Notes: a model not told the origin generated them from the sequence alone. A stretch of 64,000 nt of DNA from Larix kaempferi (GCA_027924585.1 BSBM01000809.1:7163001-7227000), one strand, 5' to 3'. Numbered from the stretch's first letter, positions 32,217 to 43,251 are shown. Made by a program: numbers and translations.

Positions 32217-35200
32217 TCATGCTAGAAGGCCAACTGAAACCGAGCACGAACTCAGTTTCTCTCTGGTCACTACCTTTGTGAACATGTCTGCAGGATTCTG
32301 GCTAGTATGTATCTTTTCCAACTTTAACAGTTCATCTTCCAGAACAGAGCGTATGAAATGGTACTTGAGCTGTATATGTTTAGTCCTGGAATGGAATGCT
32401 GAGTTCTTTGCAAGATGAATGGCACTCTGGCTGTCACTATACAGTCTGCTATCCTTCTGCTTCTTACCCACTTCCTCCTTAAACCTCTGCAACCAAATCA
32501 TCTCTTTACTAGCCTCTGTAATGGCAACATACTCTGCTTCTGTTGTTGAAAGTGCAACAACCTTCTGTAGTTTCGAAATCCAGCTTACTGCTGTTCCACC
32601 TACAGTAAACACATACCCTGTGGTACTCCTCCTGCTATCCTTGTCACCTGCCATATCTGCATCAACATATCCCTGTAGAACAGTGTCTGAACCTCCAAAA
32701 CATAATGCCTCAGTGGTAGTGCCTCTCAAATACCTGAGAATCCACTGTACTTCCTTCCAATGTTCTTTACCTGGATTGTTCATATATCTGCTCACAACTC
32801 CCACTGCATGTGCAATATCTGGTCTTGTGCACACCATGGCATACATCAAGCTGCCAACTGCTGATTGATAGGGAACCTTGGACATGTAATCTATCTCTTC
32901 TTGTGTCTTGGGACACATTTCCTTACTTAGACTGAAATGGCTAGCCAAAGGTGTACCTACAGGTTTTGCATTCTGCATTCTGAACCTCTCCAACACCTTT
33001 TGTATGTACTCACTTTGAGACAATGTCAATTTGCGATTTTTCCTGTCTCTCATTATTCTCATACCAAGGATTTGCTTTGCAGCACCCAAATCCTTCATCG
33101 CAAATGAATTAGCTAGCTTTCTTTTGAGTACATTTATATCCTGCATGTCAGACCCTGCAACAAGCATGTCATCCACATACAATAACAAGATAATATATCT
33201 TCCATTGTCTAGCTTCTTGAAATAAACACAGTGGTCAGAATGACATCTACTATAACCTTGTTCTGTCATAAACCTGTCAAACTTTAGATACCATTGCCTT
33301 GGAGCTTGCTTCAAGCCGTACAAGCTCTTTTTCAACCTGCATACCAGATCCTCCTTACCTTTGACTTCATACCCTTGTGGCTGCTGCATATATATTTCTT
33401 CCTCCAAATCCCCATGGAGGAAAGCTGTTTTTACATCTAATTGTTCAAGATGCAAATCTTCTACCGCCACTAGACTTAATATAGTCCTAATTGAAGTCAT
33501 CTTTACAACAGGAGAAAATATTTCATCAAAATCTATACCTTTCTTCTGTGCAAACCCCTTTACAACAAGTCTGGCCTTGTACCGCTTCTTACCTCCTTCT
33601 TCTTCCTTCAACCTGTAAATCCATTTGTTTTGCAATGCTCTTTTACCAGCAGGCAACTTAACCAAATCCCAAGTCTGGTTTCCTACCAATGAGTCCATCT
33701 CCTCATTCATGCCTTGCTCCCACTTCTTTCTAGTTTCCACCTGCATTGCTTCTTCATAACATTCTGGTTCACCAGAATCAGTCATCAATAAATAATACAT
33801 TGAAGGAGAGTATCGTTCAGGGAGTCTACTTAACCTGGTAGATCTTCTTACAGTTGCAGGAGTTTCAGGTACTTGCTGCTGCTCTTGATTTTCTGGCACC
33901 TTTGGAACTTCATTTTCTTTAACTTCATCAAGCACTATGTACTCTGTGCTTTCCTTTTCCTGTTTCTTTCCCTGCAACTGATCTTTATACATGACCTTTT
34001 CATTGAATATCACATCTCTACTCCTGATGATTTTGTTATTTTCATAATCCCATAAACGATAACCAAATTCATCAACCCCATATCCAATAAAGGTACATTT
34101 CTTGGATTTAGCTTCAAGCTTTGTTCTATTTTCTTTATCAATATGGACAAATGCTTCACAACCAAACGTTCTCAGAAATGAGTAGTTTACCTTTTTATCT
34201 GTCCATGCTTCCTCTGGAATACCACCATCCAAAGCACTTGAAGGTCCTCTGTTTATTAAATAAACAGCAGTATTTACAGCATCCGCCCAAAACTGTAAGG
34301 GCAACCCTGCATGCAGTCGCATACACCTTGCTCGCTCCATGATCGTTCTGTTCATCCTTTCTGACACACCATTTTCCTGTGGTGTTCCTGGGACTGTCTT
34401 CTCTCTACGAATCCCATGGTATGAACAGTAACTATCAAACTCCTTGCCGCAGTACTCACCTCCATTATCAGATCTGAGACACTTCAATCTTTTTCCTGTC
34501 TCATTCTCAACCAAAGCTTTCCACTTCTTAAAAGTAGCAAACACATCAGATTTCTGTCTAATGCAATAAACCCAAGTTTTTCTAGTTGCATCATCAATAA
34601 ATGTAACATAATAATGAGAGCCACCAAGAGATTGTACCTGAGATGGTCCCCATACATCTGTATGCACAAGCTCTAATTTTTCATTCTTCTTCTGTTTCCC
34701 AACCCTGAGAAATCTGACTCTCTTCTGTTTTCCATAAACACAGTTTTCACAGAATTCCAAACTTACCTGCTTCAAATCCGGCAGCAACTTCCTTGAGTGG
34801 AGAATCTGCATCCCCTTCTCACTCATGTGGCCAAGCCTATGATGCCACAATGTTGTATCTGTTCCTGTGGAAGCTAAAGAGATAGAATGGTCAGTATTAT
34901 GAGGACATAAATACAACGTACCTACTCTGTCTCCTTTTGCTATCACCATTGATCCTTTAGTGATCTTCCACCACTTTTCTCCGAACGTAGATAGACAGCC
35001 GCCATCTCCCAACTGCCCTGTTGAGATCAGATTTCTTTTCATAGCAGGAATATGCCTAACATCTTTCAACAACCAATCAGTTCCATTCTTAACTTTTATC
35101 CATACCTTACCCATTCCAACAATTTTACATGGCTCATCATCACCCAATAAAACATGTCCAAAATCGCCAGGAACATACTCATGAAAGTATTTCCTATGGG

Positions 35201-36104
35201 GTGTAGCATGACATGAAGCTCCTGAATCTACTACCCAATAATCACTAGTATTATCTAATGCAAGAATCAAAGCATCTTGTAACACATCACCTGCTACATT
35301 TGCTTCCTGGGTAGTTTCCTTCTGTGCATCTCCTTTCTTCTTCAGAGATTTGCAGTCTTTCTTCAGATGTCCTTTCTTTCCACAGTTCCAGCACTCTATC
35401 TTTCCCAGTCTGGACTTAGATCTGCCCGTTTTAGACTTTCCACGATTACCTTGGCTCTTTCCTCTCTCCTTTTGTCTTCCTCTGCTCTCCATGGTCAACG
35501 CATTACCTGATGTCTCACCTGTGCTTTTTCTTCGCATTTCCTCGCTAAGAATAACACCAATAACATCATCAAATTTCAAGGTGTTTGAACCAGAGACAGA
35601 GTTACTTACAGCCATGACCAAGCTATTCCAGCTTTCTGGCAATGAACACAAGATTAGAAGAGCCCTAACCTCATCATCAAAGGTCACACTTACAGAACTT
35701 AGCTGATTTGTAACCGTATTAAACTCATTTAAATGATCAGTAACAGATCCACCTTCAGACATCTTCATATTAAATAAACGCTTCATTAGAAATACCTTGT
35801 TGGAAGCCGAGGGTTTTTCATACAGCTTACCCAATGCTTTCATCAAACCCTCTGTTGTCGTTTCTTTTGAGATATTGAAAGCCACCGACGAAGCCAGGCT
35901 CAACCGTATTGTTCCCAGAGCCTTTCTGTCAAGAACCACCCATTCTTCGTCCTTCATAGTCGTCGGCTGCTTTGCTTTTCCTCCCAACGGTAGGTATAGA
36001 TCCTTCTGGTACAGATAGTCCTCCATTTGCATCTTCCATAACCCGAAGTTTTGGCCGTTAAACTTTTCGACCTTAAACTTTCCTTCTTCTGCCATTGCTC
36101 CCAC
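32217..36104 (-). CDS. Gag-Pol polyprotein, Tork/Tnt1-like copia
   Basis: 1295 codons, ATG at 36104, uninterrupted. Order by residue: Gag UBN2-type domain (1-200), zinc knuckle C-W-N-C-x4-H-x4-C (238-251), protease active site D-S-G-A (about 293), GAG-pre-integrase region with H-H-R-L-G-H (about 420), integrase D,D-35-E core (H-T-D about 482, S-D-N-G-G-E about 545, Glu about 583), RT (about 815-1060) with Y-V-D-D at about 976, and RNase H (about 1145-1280; D-A-D, E-A-E-Y, S-D-S-Q). This copia order (integrase before RT) and the motif styles fit the Tork/Tnt1 lineage. It performs proteolytic maturation, cDNA synthesis and integration in cytoplasmic particles. Transcription would start in the right LTR. 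An in-frame ATG three codons later is an equally good start. Confidence 0.95.
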   Translation of the reverse strand: MGAMAEEGKFKVEKFNGQNFGLWKMQMEDYLYQKDLYLPLGGKAKQPTTMKDEEWVVLDRKALGTIRLSLASSVAFNISKETTTEGLMKALGKLYEKPSASNKVFLMKRLFNMKMSEGGSVTDHLNEFNTVTNQLSSVSVTFDDEVRALLILCSLPESWNSLVMAVSNSVSGSNTLKFDDVIGVILSEEMRRKSTGETSGNALTMESRGRQKERGKSQGNRGKSKTGRSKSRLGKIECWNCGKKGHLKKDCKSLKKKGDAQKETTQEANVAGDVLQDALILALDNTSDYWVVDSGASCHATPHRKYFHEYVPGDFGHVLLGDDEPCKIVGMGKVWIKVKNGTDWLLKDVRHIPAMKRNLISTGQLGDGGCLSTFGEKWWKITKGSMVIAKGDRVGTLYLCPHNTDHSISLASTGTDTTLWHHRLGHMSEKGMQILHSRKLLPDLKQVSLEFCENCVYGKQKRVRFLRVGKQKKNEKLELVHTDVWGPSQVQSLGGSHYYVTFIDDATRKTWVYCIRQKSDVFATFKKWKALVENETGKRLKCLRSDNGGEYCGKEFDSYCSYHGIRREKTVPGTPQENGVSERMNRTIMERARCMRLHAGLPLQFWADAVNTAVYLINRGPSSALDGGIPEEAWTDKKVNYSFLRTFGCEAFVHIDKENRTKLEAKSKKCTFIGYGVDEFGYRLWDYENNKIIRSRDVIFNEKVMYKDQLQGKKQEKESTEYIVLDEVKENEVPKVPENQEQQQVPETPATVRRSTRLSRLPERYSPSMYYLLMTDSGEPECYEEAMQVETRKKWEQGMNEEMDSLVGNQTWDLVKLPAGKRALQNKWIYRLKEEEGGKKRYKARLVVKGFAQKKGIDFDEIFSPVVKMTSIRTILSLVAVEDLHLEQLDVKTAFLHGDLEEEIYMQQPQGYEVKGKEDLVCRLKKSLYGLKQAPRQWYLKFDRFMTEQGYSRCHSDHCVYFKKLDNGRYIILLLYVDDMLVAGSDMQDINVLKRKLANSFAMKDLGAAKQILGMRIMRDRKNRKLTLSQSEYIQKVLERFRMQNAKPVGTPLASHFSLSKEMCPKTQEEIDYMSKVPYQSAVGSLMYAMVCTRPDIAHAVGVVSRYMNNPGKEHWKEVQWILRYLRGTTTEALCFGGSDTVLQGYVDADMAGDKDSRRSTTGYVFTVGGTAVSWISKLQKVVALSTTEAEYVAITEASKEMIWLQRFKEEVGKKQKDSRLYSDSQSAIHLAKNSAFHSRTKHIQLKYHFIRSVLEDELLKLEKIHTSQNPADMFTKVVTREKLSSCSVSVGLLA

Positions 36105-36156
36105 TCGAACCAGAAACCCTAGCTTCCTGCGGGTTTAACTGCCAAATAGACCTTTG

Positions 36157-36168
36157 GCTCTGATACCA
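36157..36168 (-). other. primer binding site, initiator-Met tRNA
   Basis: Minus strand TGGTATCAGAGC, two bases from the 5' LTR edge at 36171; extends to TGGTATCAGAGCC. Confidence 0.9.
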
Positions 36169-36170
36169 AT

Positions 36171-36737
36171 TGTTAGAAAAACAGGATCGCAGAGCAATAA
36201 CAATAAACAGAAATGCAAATATAATCACACATACACATTACAAGAGAGACACAGATATATCGTGGTTCACCCAACTTGGGCTACGTCCACACTGAATTTG
36301 CCAGTCCTTATTATTATTACCGTCCAGCAAGTCGAAGGGATACAACCTGCAGCACAACCGCTGCACTTCCTCTTCTCTGTTTTACAGTCTCTCTCCAGAT
36401 CTCAAAGATCTTTACAATGCATAAAACCTAATACATCAACCCTAGCCGTATTACAATGTCTTTCTTTTATAAGGGAAATACAATGGGAAAATACCACGGG
36501 ATACCCAAAACCATGGGCCCGCAAAACAGCTGGCGAAAACAGCCCTAAAAATTTTCTTCGGGGGCGTTGCCCCCGAACCCCCATCCCCCCTGGAACCCCG
36601 TGGGGGGGCGATGCCCCCCCACACCCCCCCGCTGGGGCGAGTGTACAGTCCACCTACACATCATATAGAACTGGGGTACAAACACGGCTAATACAATATC
36701 ATCTATGAGACTAGAAGATCTGGCTCCACAACCAACA
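36171..36737 (-). repeat. 5' LTR (right copy) of the Tork-like element
   Basis: 567 bp, identical to 31565-32131. In element sense it holds the promoter for the polyprotein. Confidence 0.96.
36464..36472 (-). promoter_or_regulatory. TATA box of the Tork-like 5' LTR
   Basis: Minus strand TTATAAAAG, about 265 nt into the LTR in sense orientation and downstream of the G-run block. The copy in the other LTR is at 31858-31866. Confidence 0.6.
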
Positions 36738-36742
36738 GTACA

Positions 36743-38662
36743 CTCAATTCAAAGTCCTCATTAGCCGATGTTATCCGCTTCTATAGCATGAAACAGTTCC
36801 AAAACCCCAAAGTCATCCCACTAGTCAGTTAGTAAGAGATGATGCCCACGTAGCTGACTTGTGATTATTAGGGTCACTTGTGCTAAAATTTTGTATTGGA
36901 AGGCATGATTCCCAATTACTGCATATTTCAGTAGTTTGTTGTAGCCAGAGCAAATCCGATGAAAAGGTTCATACTTATCCAAAATCCACTCAACACACCC
37001 ATGATTTCTTCTCTTAGCCTTTCCATACCTCAAATTTTGCAAGCTTCTCATGTTGTAAGAAGACGTGGATAGTCTTAATTTGTGCCCAAAACTACCTCAC
37101 ATCCACAAAACTGGCCCAAAACTAAATGATGAGGCTGCTAGAAGGTGAAACATGTCTACTAATGTTCAAAACATTACCAATATACTTTTAATTACCGTTG
37201 TATCTTGTCATTATAGGGCCCAGAACTGCCCAGATGTGAGGTATAGGGCATGCTCATTTCCTTCCATTGTCCATAGTTGGCATGGGATGCCCAAAATTCA
37301 TTTTACAACTAATAAAAAGGAAAAATCACACTTTAGACTCATGAATTAGTGATAGCTTACACATGATTATTGCTAATTGTTGGTTTATTAATATTTGAGA
37401 AAACCCTAGTTCTTTCCATTGTAGGGTTGGTGAAAAAGCATTTGAGGAGTTGAATAGGTAAGGGACAGCAGAGAGAAGTGTGGTTGAATCTGAAAGTAGA
37501 TTCTGGTAGCTATTACAGGAACCGATTTTTCATTAGAAAACCCACCACAACTTGTTTTACAGCTTTAGGAGCAAGTGAATTTACCATAAATAGTTAAGAG
37601 AGAAATTTGTGGAAATTAACCATGGGAGCATATATGAATAGGTATGTTCATAGGGTATTGAAGAACAAAACACTATAAGAAGATTTCATTAGTGATAAAC
37701 CCTAGGTGTCACACTATTGTTTTTTTGGTTGCTTTGTATATATTCATATTCTCGAGGAGAAATGACTGAATTGAAATCCTCCATTTCGAAGGGTATTTTT
37801 GCTGGATATAGTGAGTACTCCAAATCTTACAAAGTAAAACACTAATGTTCAAAAGCTTCCTTAAACCAATATTTTTTCCTTGTCTACATTTAGCCTAGTT
37901 CTCTTGATGTTGTGTGTTACCCCCTTTTTGTGATTAAAGTGTTTATGTTACATTACATGTCACTTGAAATTGTATTAGCACATTGACCTAACTGGTAGTG
38001 TTGAAGTTTCTTCAACACAGTGACCGACTTGGGACTGCTCCCAAGTTGACATTTTTCCAGTTTGGTCCTCCTACTTGGTTGATGGATACACTTATTCTTG
38101 ATTGAAATTTATTATTTGTTTTAAAAAAAAAAACCAATATAGTTGAAAAATCAATATACACATAATGTTTGAAAATAGTCTTTGAAAATCAAATTTCTCA
38201 TGGCCATTTGAGTGCCAATTTGCATGAATTTGAAATTTGCAATATGTGTAAGGTGTAATGTTTCACCTAAGTTAGTTGATGTAGTTTGCGTTCTCTGATG
38301 TAGTATTTTACTGATTATTTGGTTAAGAAGTATTGACATGAAACAGTTACGAACAATACTGCAATGTACTCCTGAGTGGACCCTCTCACTGTGGTTATGT
38401 TTTGTTGGGTTGATATAGTCAATTAATGTTTCTTAGTTGAGTGATTTTTCCAAACAGTTCACTAACAAATAGTTTTTCCACAAATCGTCCTCCCAATACC
38501 AAACACATCAGCTGAGATTTGTAACACTACACCCACTAGGGTTCGGCATGTCTCTCCTAAGCCTCAAATTTGAGGGAAGTAAATGTGTTTAACTAAGTAA
38601 ATGTGTACTTTCAAAGAAGAAAGAAAACACTGTCTTGTTTATTGTTGTTTTCTCGAGTGTAG
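36743..38662. other. noncoding upstream of the SET gene
   Basis: No gene supported. It ends in a T-rich intron-like stretch and the acceptor GAGTGTAG at 38655-38662, so its right part is probably an intron of the SET gene whose first exon I could not identify. Small palindromes lie near 38000-38050 (GTTGAAGTTTCTTCAAC; ACTTGGGA...TCCCAAGT). Confidence 0.5.
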
Positions 38663-39443
38663 GTACCGCTAAATAGGTATCTATCAGATCTATCTTCCTC
38701 AAGTGATGATGAAGATATACTCAAAGAGGTTGAAAGTGAGATGAGTTGTACTAGATCTACCGCTTCTATATCAACTAGAACTAAAAAGATAAGGAAAATA
38801 TTCCATAGACGCATGAAATATTTTATTGCCAACGGTGGGTTGTGTAATTATGATGCTGAGAGCATAAGAGACATTGATTTTCCATTGAGGTATAAACATC
38901 TAGTACAACAATGGGTACCTAATATGCTACCTCAAGTGGACACAGATTTCCTCATCAATGGGAGGATGTATCGCATCGCTCCTTCGTCCTTACATGGATT
39001 GGGGATATTTTCCATGGATGGAATAAAGGTCTGCTATGGCACTATAACTAAATTGATGGAGTATGTAGGACCACTATATAGATACAATAATTGGTTGATC
39101 TTGGTCAAATATATTACTCGAAGTATGTGGAGACACAGAGTTGCCGTGAATTATATTCAACTAGCAGAAAAAAAATAACAACAAAGGGGTGACTATGTAT
39201 ATTGATGGGAGACCAAAAGCATCCGAAAACTTTGCTAGATTTATAAATAGTACACAATGAGTGACAAAAAATAAGCAACCAAATTGTGAATTCGAGGGAC
39301 GCAAACAACAACGTATATTTGTATGTGTAATAAAACCAATACTTGCAGGTGAAGAGTTGTTGATCGATTACAACTTAAATCGAATAGATGTGGTTTCCTT
39401 GGTCCAGGGTAACCGTGGACCGTCAGAAACTATGCCTCATCAG
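38663..39443 (+). pseudogene. SET-domain exon of a transposon-like gene (exon 1 as seen here)
   Basis: Acceptor GTGTAG then an open frame. An acidic/Ser segment (38690-38740) and basic stretch lead into a SET-like domain: P-S-S-L-H-G-L-G-I-F at about 38980-39010, M-E-Y-V-G-P-L at about 39055, N-F-A-R-F-I-N-S-T at about 39228, K-Q-P-N-C-E-F at about 39275, and G-E-E-L-L-I-D-Y-N-L at about 39349. These are the N-SET entry, substrate strand, pseudoknot (usually R-F-I-N-H-S-C-x-P-N-C) and C-terminal Tyr motifs of lysine methyltransferases. The His-Ser-Cys part is replaced by Ser-Thr. Damage: TAA at 39176, a frameshift before 39190, TGA at 39258. The last 50 bp encode G-N-R-G-P-S-E-T-M-P-H-Q, a module repeated in later exons. 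Donor GTAAAT. Confidence 0.75.
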
Positions 39444-39642
39444 GTAAATTCTAAATGTAGTAGCTAAACGTGACTACCATAGCTAAATGTTTTTTTTTTT
39501 TTGTTAACATTCGATTTCCACTGTTGACATTCGCTTTTTTCATGCTTATTATGAATATTTCCATGTGATTAGATGGTGATTACACTGCTATGAATATCTC
39601 ATTTTTGTTTATGATGCAATTATTGACTCAATGTTTGCTTAG

Positions 39643-39720
39643 GGTGGTGGCAGTGGAAACGCATAGGCTGCATCCACGGTCTAGGGTGACCGTGGAAGGT
39701 CAGAATCTATGCCTCGTTAG
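39643..39720 (+). pseudogene. repeat-module mini-exon 2 of the SET gene
   Basis: 78 bp between acceptor TTGCTTAG and donor GTAAAT. It reads G-G-G-S-G-N-A-x-A-A-S-T-V-x-G-D-R-G-R-S-E-S-M-P-R with three stops from TAG codons. It is homologous to the tail of the SET exon and to 39993-40071 and 41772-41846. Confidence 0.65.
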
Positions 39721-39851
39721 GTAAATGTTAACTATAGCAAATAAATATGACTACAATAACAAGATGTTCTGATTTTCACTGTTAGCGTTTGCTTTTTCCG
39801 TGCTTATTGTTAATATTTTCATATGATAACATGCTTGTTAAACTATGGTAG

Positions 39852-39899
39852 GAGTCTGCACATCGACATGCAGTGGAACATGTTTCTTCTACTTCTGAG
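39852..39899 (+). pseudogene. mini-exon 3 of the SET gene
   Basis: 48 bp between acceptor ATGGTAG and donor GTAAAA, phase 0: E-S-A-H-R-H-A-V-E-H-V-S-S-T-S-E. Not homologous to the other modules. Confidence 0.5.
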
Positions 39900-39992
39900 G
39901 TAAAAATAAATATTAATGCAATATCTCATTTTTGTTTATGTTACAATTATTTAGTATGAGGTAAACGTTTATTTATTGATTTATTATGTTAG

Positions 39993-40071
39993 GGTGGCGC
40001 CATTGGAAAGGAACCTCCTGCTTCCATGGTCAAGGGAGACCTTTGGAAGGTCACACTCTGTGGCCTATCAG
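39993..40071 (+). pseudogene. repeat-module mini-exon 4 of the SET gene
   Basis: 79 bp after acceptor TATGTTAG. It begins G-G-A-I-G-K-E-P-P-A-S-M-V-K-G-D; a 1-bp insertion then shifts the frame. Its donor has been displaced by a solo LTR inserted at the exon end. Confidence 0.6.
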
Positions 40072-41623
40072 TGTAATGTCCCCATTTTTACCCCCTTTGC
40101 ATTAAATCGTAAATGATGTAAATATTGTTATTTAATCATGGTGAGGAGCTCAAGGCCAAGGCCCCACCATTGATTTAGCATTTTATGTATCGGCACTTAA
40201 AAAATAGATGCATGTGGTTGTTGTGCTAGATAGGCACAATGTAAATTAAGACATCATGTAAATACGAATTTTAATGAAAAACCCACAACTAGCTATGCAA
40301 TGCAACAAAGAGATGGGGGCATGATTCTACAAGGAATAGTGGGGGGAATTATTCAAACCCTTGAGCCAATGGTGATAAGCCAAATGTCAATGAATAAACC
40401 CTCAACTACCCATTCTAACTTATGCACCCAATCATTTAATTCTTCCAGAAATTGGTTGAGGCAGTTAATGCCTTGGGAATGAAGAGGCATGGCAGCCAAT
40501 TTCGTGCATGGGCAAGCCATCAACCTGGAAAAATGTACTTTTGCTTTCGGGGCAAGAAAACACCCACAAAATGGTGCCCAAAGCCATTATGAACCCATAG
40601 TCTTTCCTCTCTCACGCAGTCTGAACTACTGGGTCTTTCCTTCATCACATTTTTACCAATTCCTGCATTTTTCCATAGCTGGGAGCTTGTTTTTGTGTTG
40701 CACAGTGACTGGGAGAAAGGGAGTCACGTTTTGGGGGTTTATAGAGGTCATTTTTGCCCCTGAAATGCAGAAAACCGTTTTCTGAAAACGAATTTTCTCT
40801 CCCAGGGTTTATTCTCCATCTACCAATCCGTTTTGGTTTCCCACGTTTTTTTTCAGCACTTGTGTTTTGTTGTAGGGTGCATCCCTGTGTTGGTTAGAAA
40901 TTATGAGCAAGAATTAGGAGTGGAAGTGGACTAGAATTGGCTTGATAAACCTAGTGAGGATGTAACCTCTCAAGAATATCAAAAGGGTTGGTTGCTCTTC
41001 TATGCACACATTGAAGAACACTACAATGGAAGGTATGGCCTGAGGGACTATGTATTAGTGAAGGGAACACTTCCTTGTGCCAGGTGTGTAGGTATTGTGG
41101 GGACCAAGCTAGGTAGATCTTGCAGAGGGTGCCCATATCTCTATGGATGATCCCACTAGCTTAGCAATTCTTCCTTCCATTGCCTAACAGCCTGATAAAC
41201 CCAACTGTAGATTAGCTTGGCTGATTTGGAGTATCTTTGGGCTATGTGTGAGTCTGTTGTTCCCTAATTCCTTGTAGAGATCATGCCCAGCTCGGGGGTG
41301 GCAGTGTGTTGAGATATTGATAGTCACAACTGGCCTATGGTTGGGTGGAACGTTCCAGTTGCATAGCCAATTACTTGAGGCTACTTTGTTATAAGATAAG
41401 TACTCTCTTGTGTTAACTTTGCAATTATTTATTTGATGAATTTCGTGAATGTATGATGGATTTGTTATTGAAATTACTTCCGTTGTGTTTTCTTATAATT
41501 ATACATTTCCATACGTCTTTTTATATTATGTGAATGCTTATTTAAAAAGTTCATGGGGCTAGATGCCCAGCTTTAGCATCACATTCTCCCTATCATGTTG
41601 GTATGATGGGAGGGGACATTACA
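40072..41623. mobile_element. solo LTR (or TG...CA element), 1.55 kb
   Basis: Ends are a 12-bp perfect inverted pair TGTAATGTCCCC / GGGGACATTACA, typical of chromovirus-type gypsy LTRs. The flanks ATCAG (40067-40071) and ATTAG (41624-41628) look like a 5-bp target duplication with one later C/T change. No internal coding region and no second LTR, so a solo LTR is the simplest reading. It hit the exon 4/intron boundary. Confidence 0.75.
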
Positions 41624-41771
41624 ATTAGGAAATTTTTACGTACAATAACTAAATGTTTCCATTTAGTATGTTAACATTCAATGTCCACTATTGTCATTCA
41701 CATTTTTCTAAGCTTATGATGGATTACTGGTTCATTTTTCTGACATTGTGATGGATTACTAGTTCATTCAG

Positions 41772-41846
41772 GACCATGGAAAGGCACCTGCTGCTTCCAC
41801 AGTGCCGGTTGATCGTGGACACTCACCGGCCATAACACTGCATCAG
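41772..41846 (+). pseudogene. repeat-module mini-exon 5 of the SET gene
   Basis: 75 bp, phase 0, acceptor TTCATTCAG and donor GTAAGT: D-H-G-K-A-P-A-A-S-T-V-P then V-D-R-G-H-S-P-A-I-T-L-H-Q. It is the best preserved repeat module and has no stop. Confidence 0.7.
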
Positions 41847-41951
41847 GTAAGTGTTAGTTCATAATAGTAACTTAATTTTCATTACAATATCAATATTTCA
41901 ATGATGTTAAATTTATATTGCTTAATTTAATTTATTCTTTGATGAATTTAG

Positions 41952-42613
41952 TCACGTGTACTCGATCTGGGTGATGAGGGGTTTGAGGAAGACATTTTCT
42001 ATTCCACTGACCCACTGCTCACTTTTAGAGTAGCCTTGAAAAAGGAAAACATAGAAATGCTTGCCTTGGCTCGGAAAAGGCGCTTAACACAGCAGAACAG
42101 GGGAAGGATTCTATAGCTGCAAGATCAAATACAATCTTATGGGGTAAGTGGCATCTTCACAAAAATTTTTAAGTTATGACATGATTTCATATATCATATT
42201 ATGTTTTTTATTTTTCCAAGTGATCTGATAAAGTAAATGTTATTGTTTATAGGATTTTTTAAAACCCGTATCTAGAGAACCTGCCGAGATAGGTATAGGT
42301 AGTAGTGATTGTCCAATGCAGCAAAAAAGAAGCAATGTACCAATGAGGCTTTTTGCCACTCATGCGGTTGGCCTTGAATCCATTGATGACATGGGCACTG
42401 ATGAGATGGGGCATGATGCCATGCCGGAGCAAGCTTCCATGCAAGAGCATGATGAGACGAAGCCTAAGACTCCACCTGACTCTGGAGATGAACGTACTGT
42501 ACACGACCAGGAAAATTTTCCTGGAGAAGCATGAGTTAAAAGCACCGGATCACTAGATCTCATCTTTCTTGTGGATGACTCTTGTGTTCCTATCAAGGTT
42601 CAGAATATTGCAG
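41952..42613 (+). pseudogene. exons 6 and 7 of the SET gene
   Basis: Exon 6 (41952-42143, 64 codons, phase 0) reads S-R-V-L-D-L-G-D-E-G-F ... Q-D-Q-I-Q-S-Y-G with one TAG at 42114 (from CAG). Intron 42144-42252 begins GTAAGT and ends TTATAG. Exon 7 (42253-42613) is acidic and Met/Asp-rich with one TGA at 42532, ending before GTATTT. No known domain; it links the module region to the TNPA-like region. Confidence 0.6.
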
Positions 42614-42707
42614 GTATTTATTAATTAATTTATTGATTTTAATCATGATATTGAAATAGACATACATTGAAAATATTATAAATTAATGGATTACATGTTT
42701 TTGCAAG

Positions 42708-43251
42708 AAACAATGTCTTCTATAGGCATTTGAATGACAAAGCCTTGGAGCTATTTGGCCCCACCATTCGCACATGGTGGAATAGCCAAGATATAAAAAA
42801 GTGAGATGAATTGATGGACCACATGGTCAACTTGTTCGACAATACTTTCAACAGGAAAGTTGTTGCAAAGTTAGCCGGAGATAATTTGAAATATACCAGG
42901 GCCCAATATAGGGAAAGATTGCAAGCAAACCTCAAGCATAAGCGCCCTCCCATGGTTCCAGAGAAAGAGTAGAAGGCACTCATAGATGATGCAAAGGAGA
43001 ACTTGCTAAAAAAAACAAGGAAGACAACCATGGCTTGGTAAAGCAAGGTACGACATATATCATCTTTTAACTGAAATAAGCTCAAATACTATTTTATTTT
43101 TTGTTTTAAGTAAGATTTTTGATATCTAAAGTTTTTCAAAATTTTCATATATAGGATACCTGACACCTCCAAAGCAATGAAGGATAGAATGGAAAAGCAT
43201 GGGAAACATAGACTGGGCTAGGGTGGCTATAGAAAACTAAGAGCAAGAATC
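42708..43251 (+). pseudogene. exons 8 and 9: Transposase_24 / TNPA-like region
   Basis: Exon 8 (42708-43047) reads L-F-G-P-T-I-R-T-W-W then D-E-L-M-D-H-M-V-N-L-F-D near 42805 and Y-R-E-R-L-Q-A-N-L near 42912; stops at TGA (about 42802), TAG (about 42972) and TAA. Exon 9 (43155-43251) reads M-E-K-H-G-K-H-R-L-G-x-G-G-Y-R-K-L. The pattern (W then Lys/Leu-rich helix, F-D, Y/R-rich helix, H-x-x-G-x-x-G-Y) resembles the plant Transposase_24 / TNPA-like second proteins of CACTA elements, which bind subterminal repeats. Frame entry into exon 8 needs a 1-nt adjustment. Confidence 0.55.

Larger units (their letters stand above)
31565..36737 (-). mobile_element. intact Ty1/copia Tork/Tnt1-like retrotransposon
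   Basis: 5173 bp with two 567-bp LTRs that look identical base for base, a perfect target duplication GTACA, an initiator-Met primer site, a polypurine tract and one uninterrupted 1295-codon polyprotein on the minus strand. Identical LTRs mean insertion so recent that no substitution has accumulated. All catalytic motifs are present, so this is a credible autonomous element. It landed in the right copy of an older direct repeat. Confidence 0.96.
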
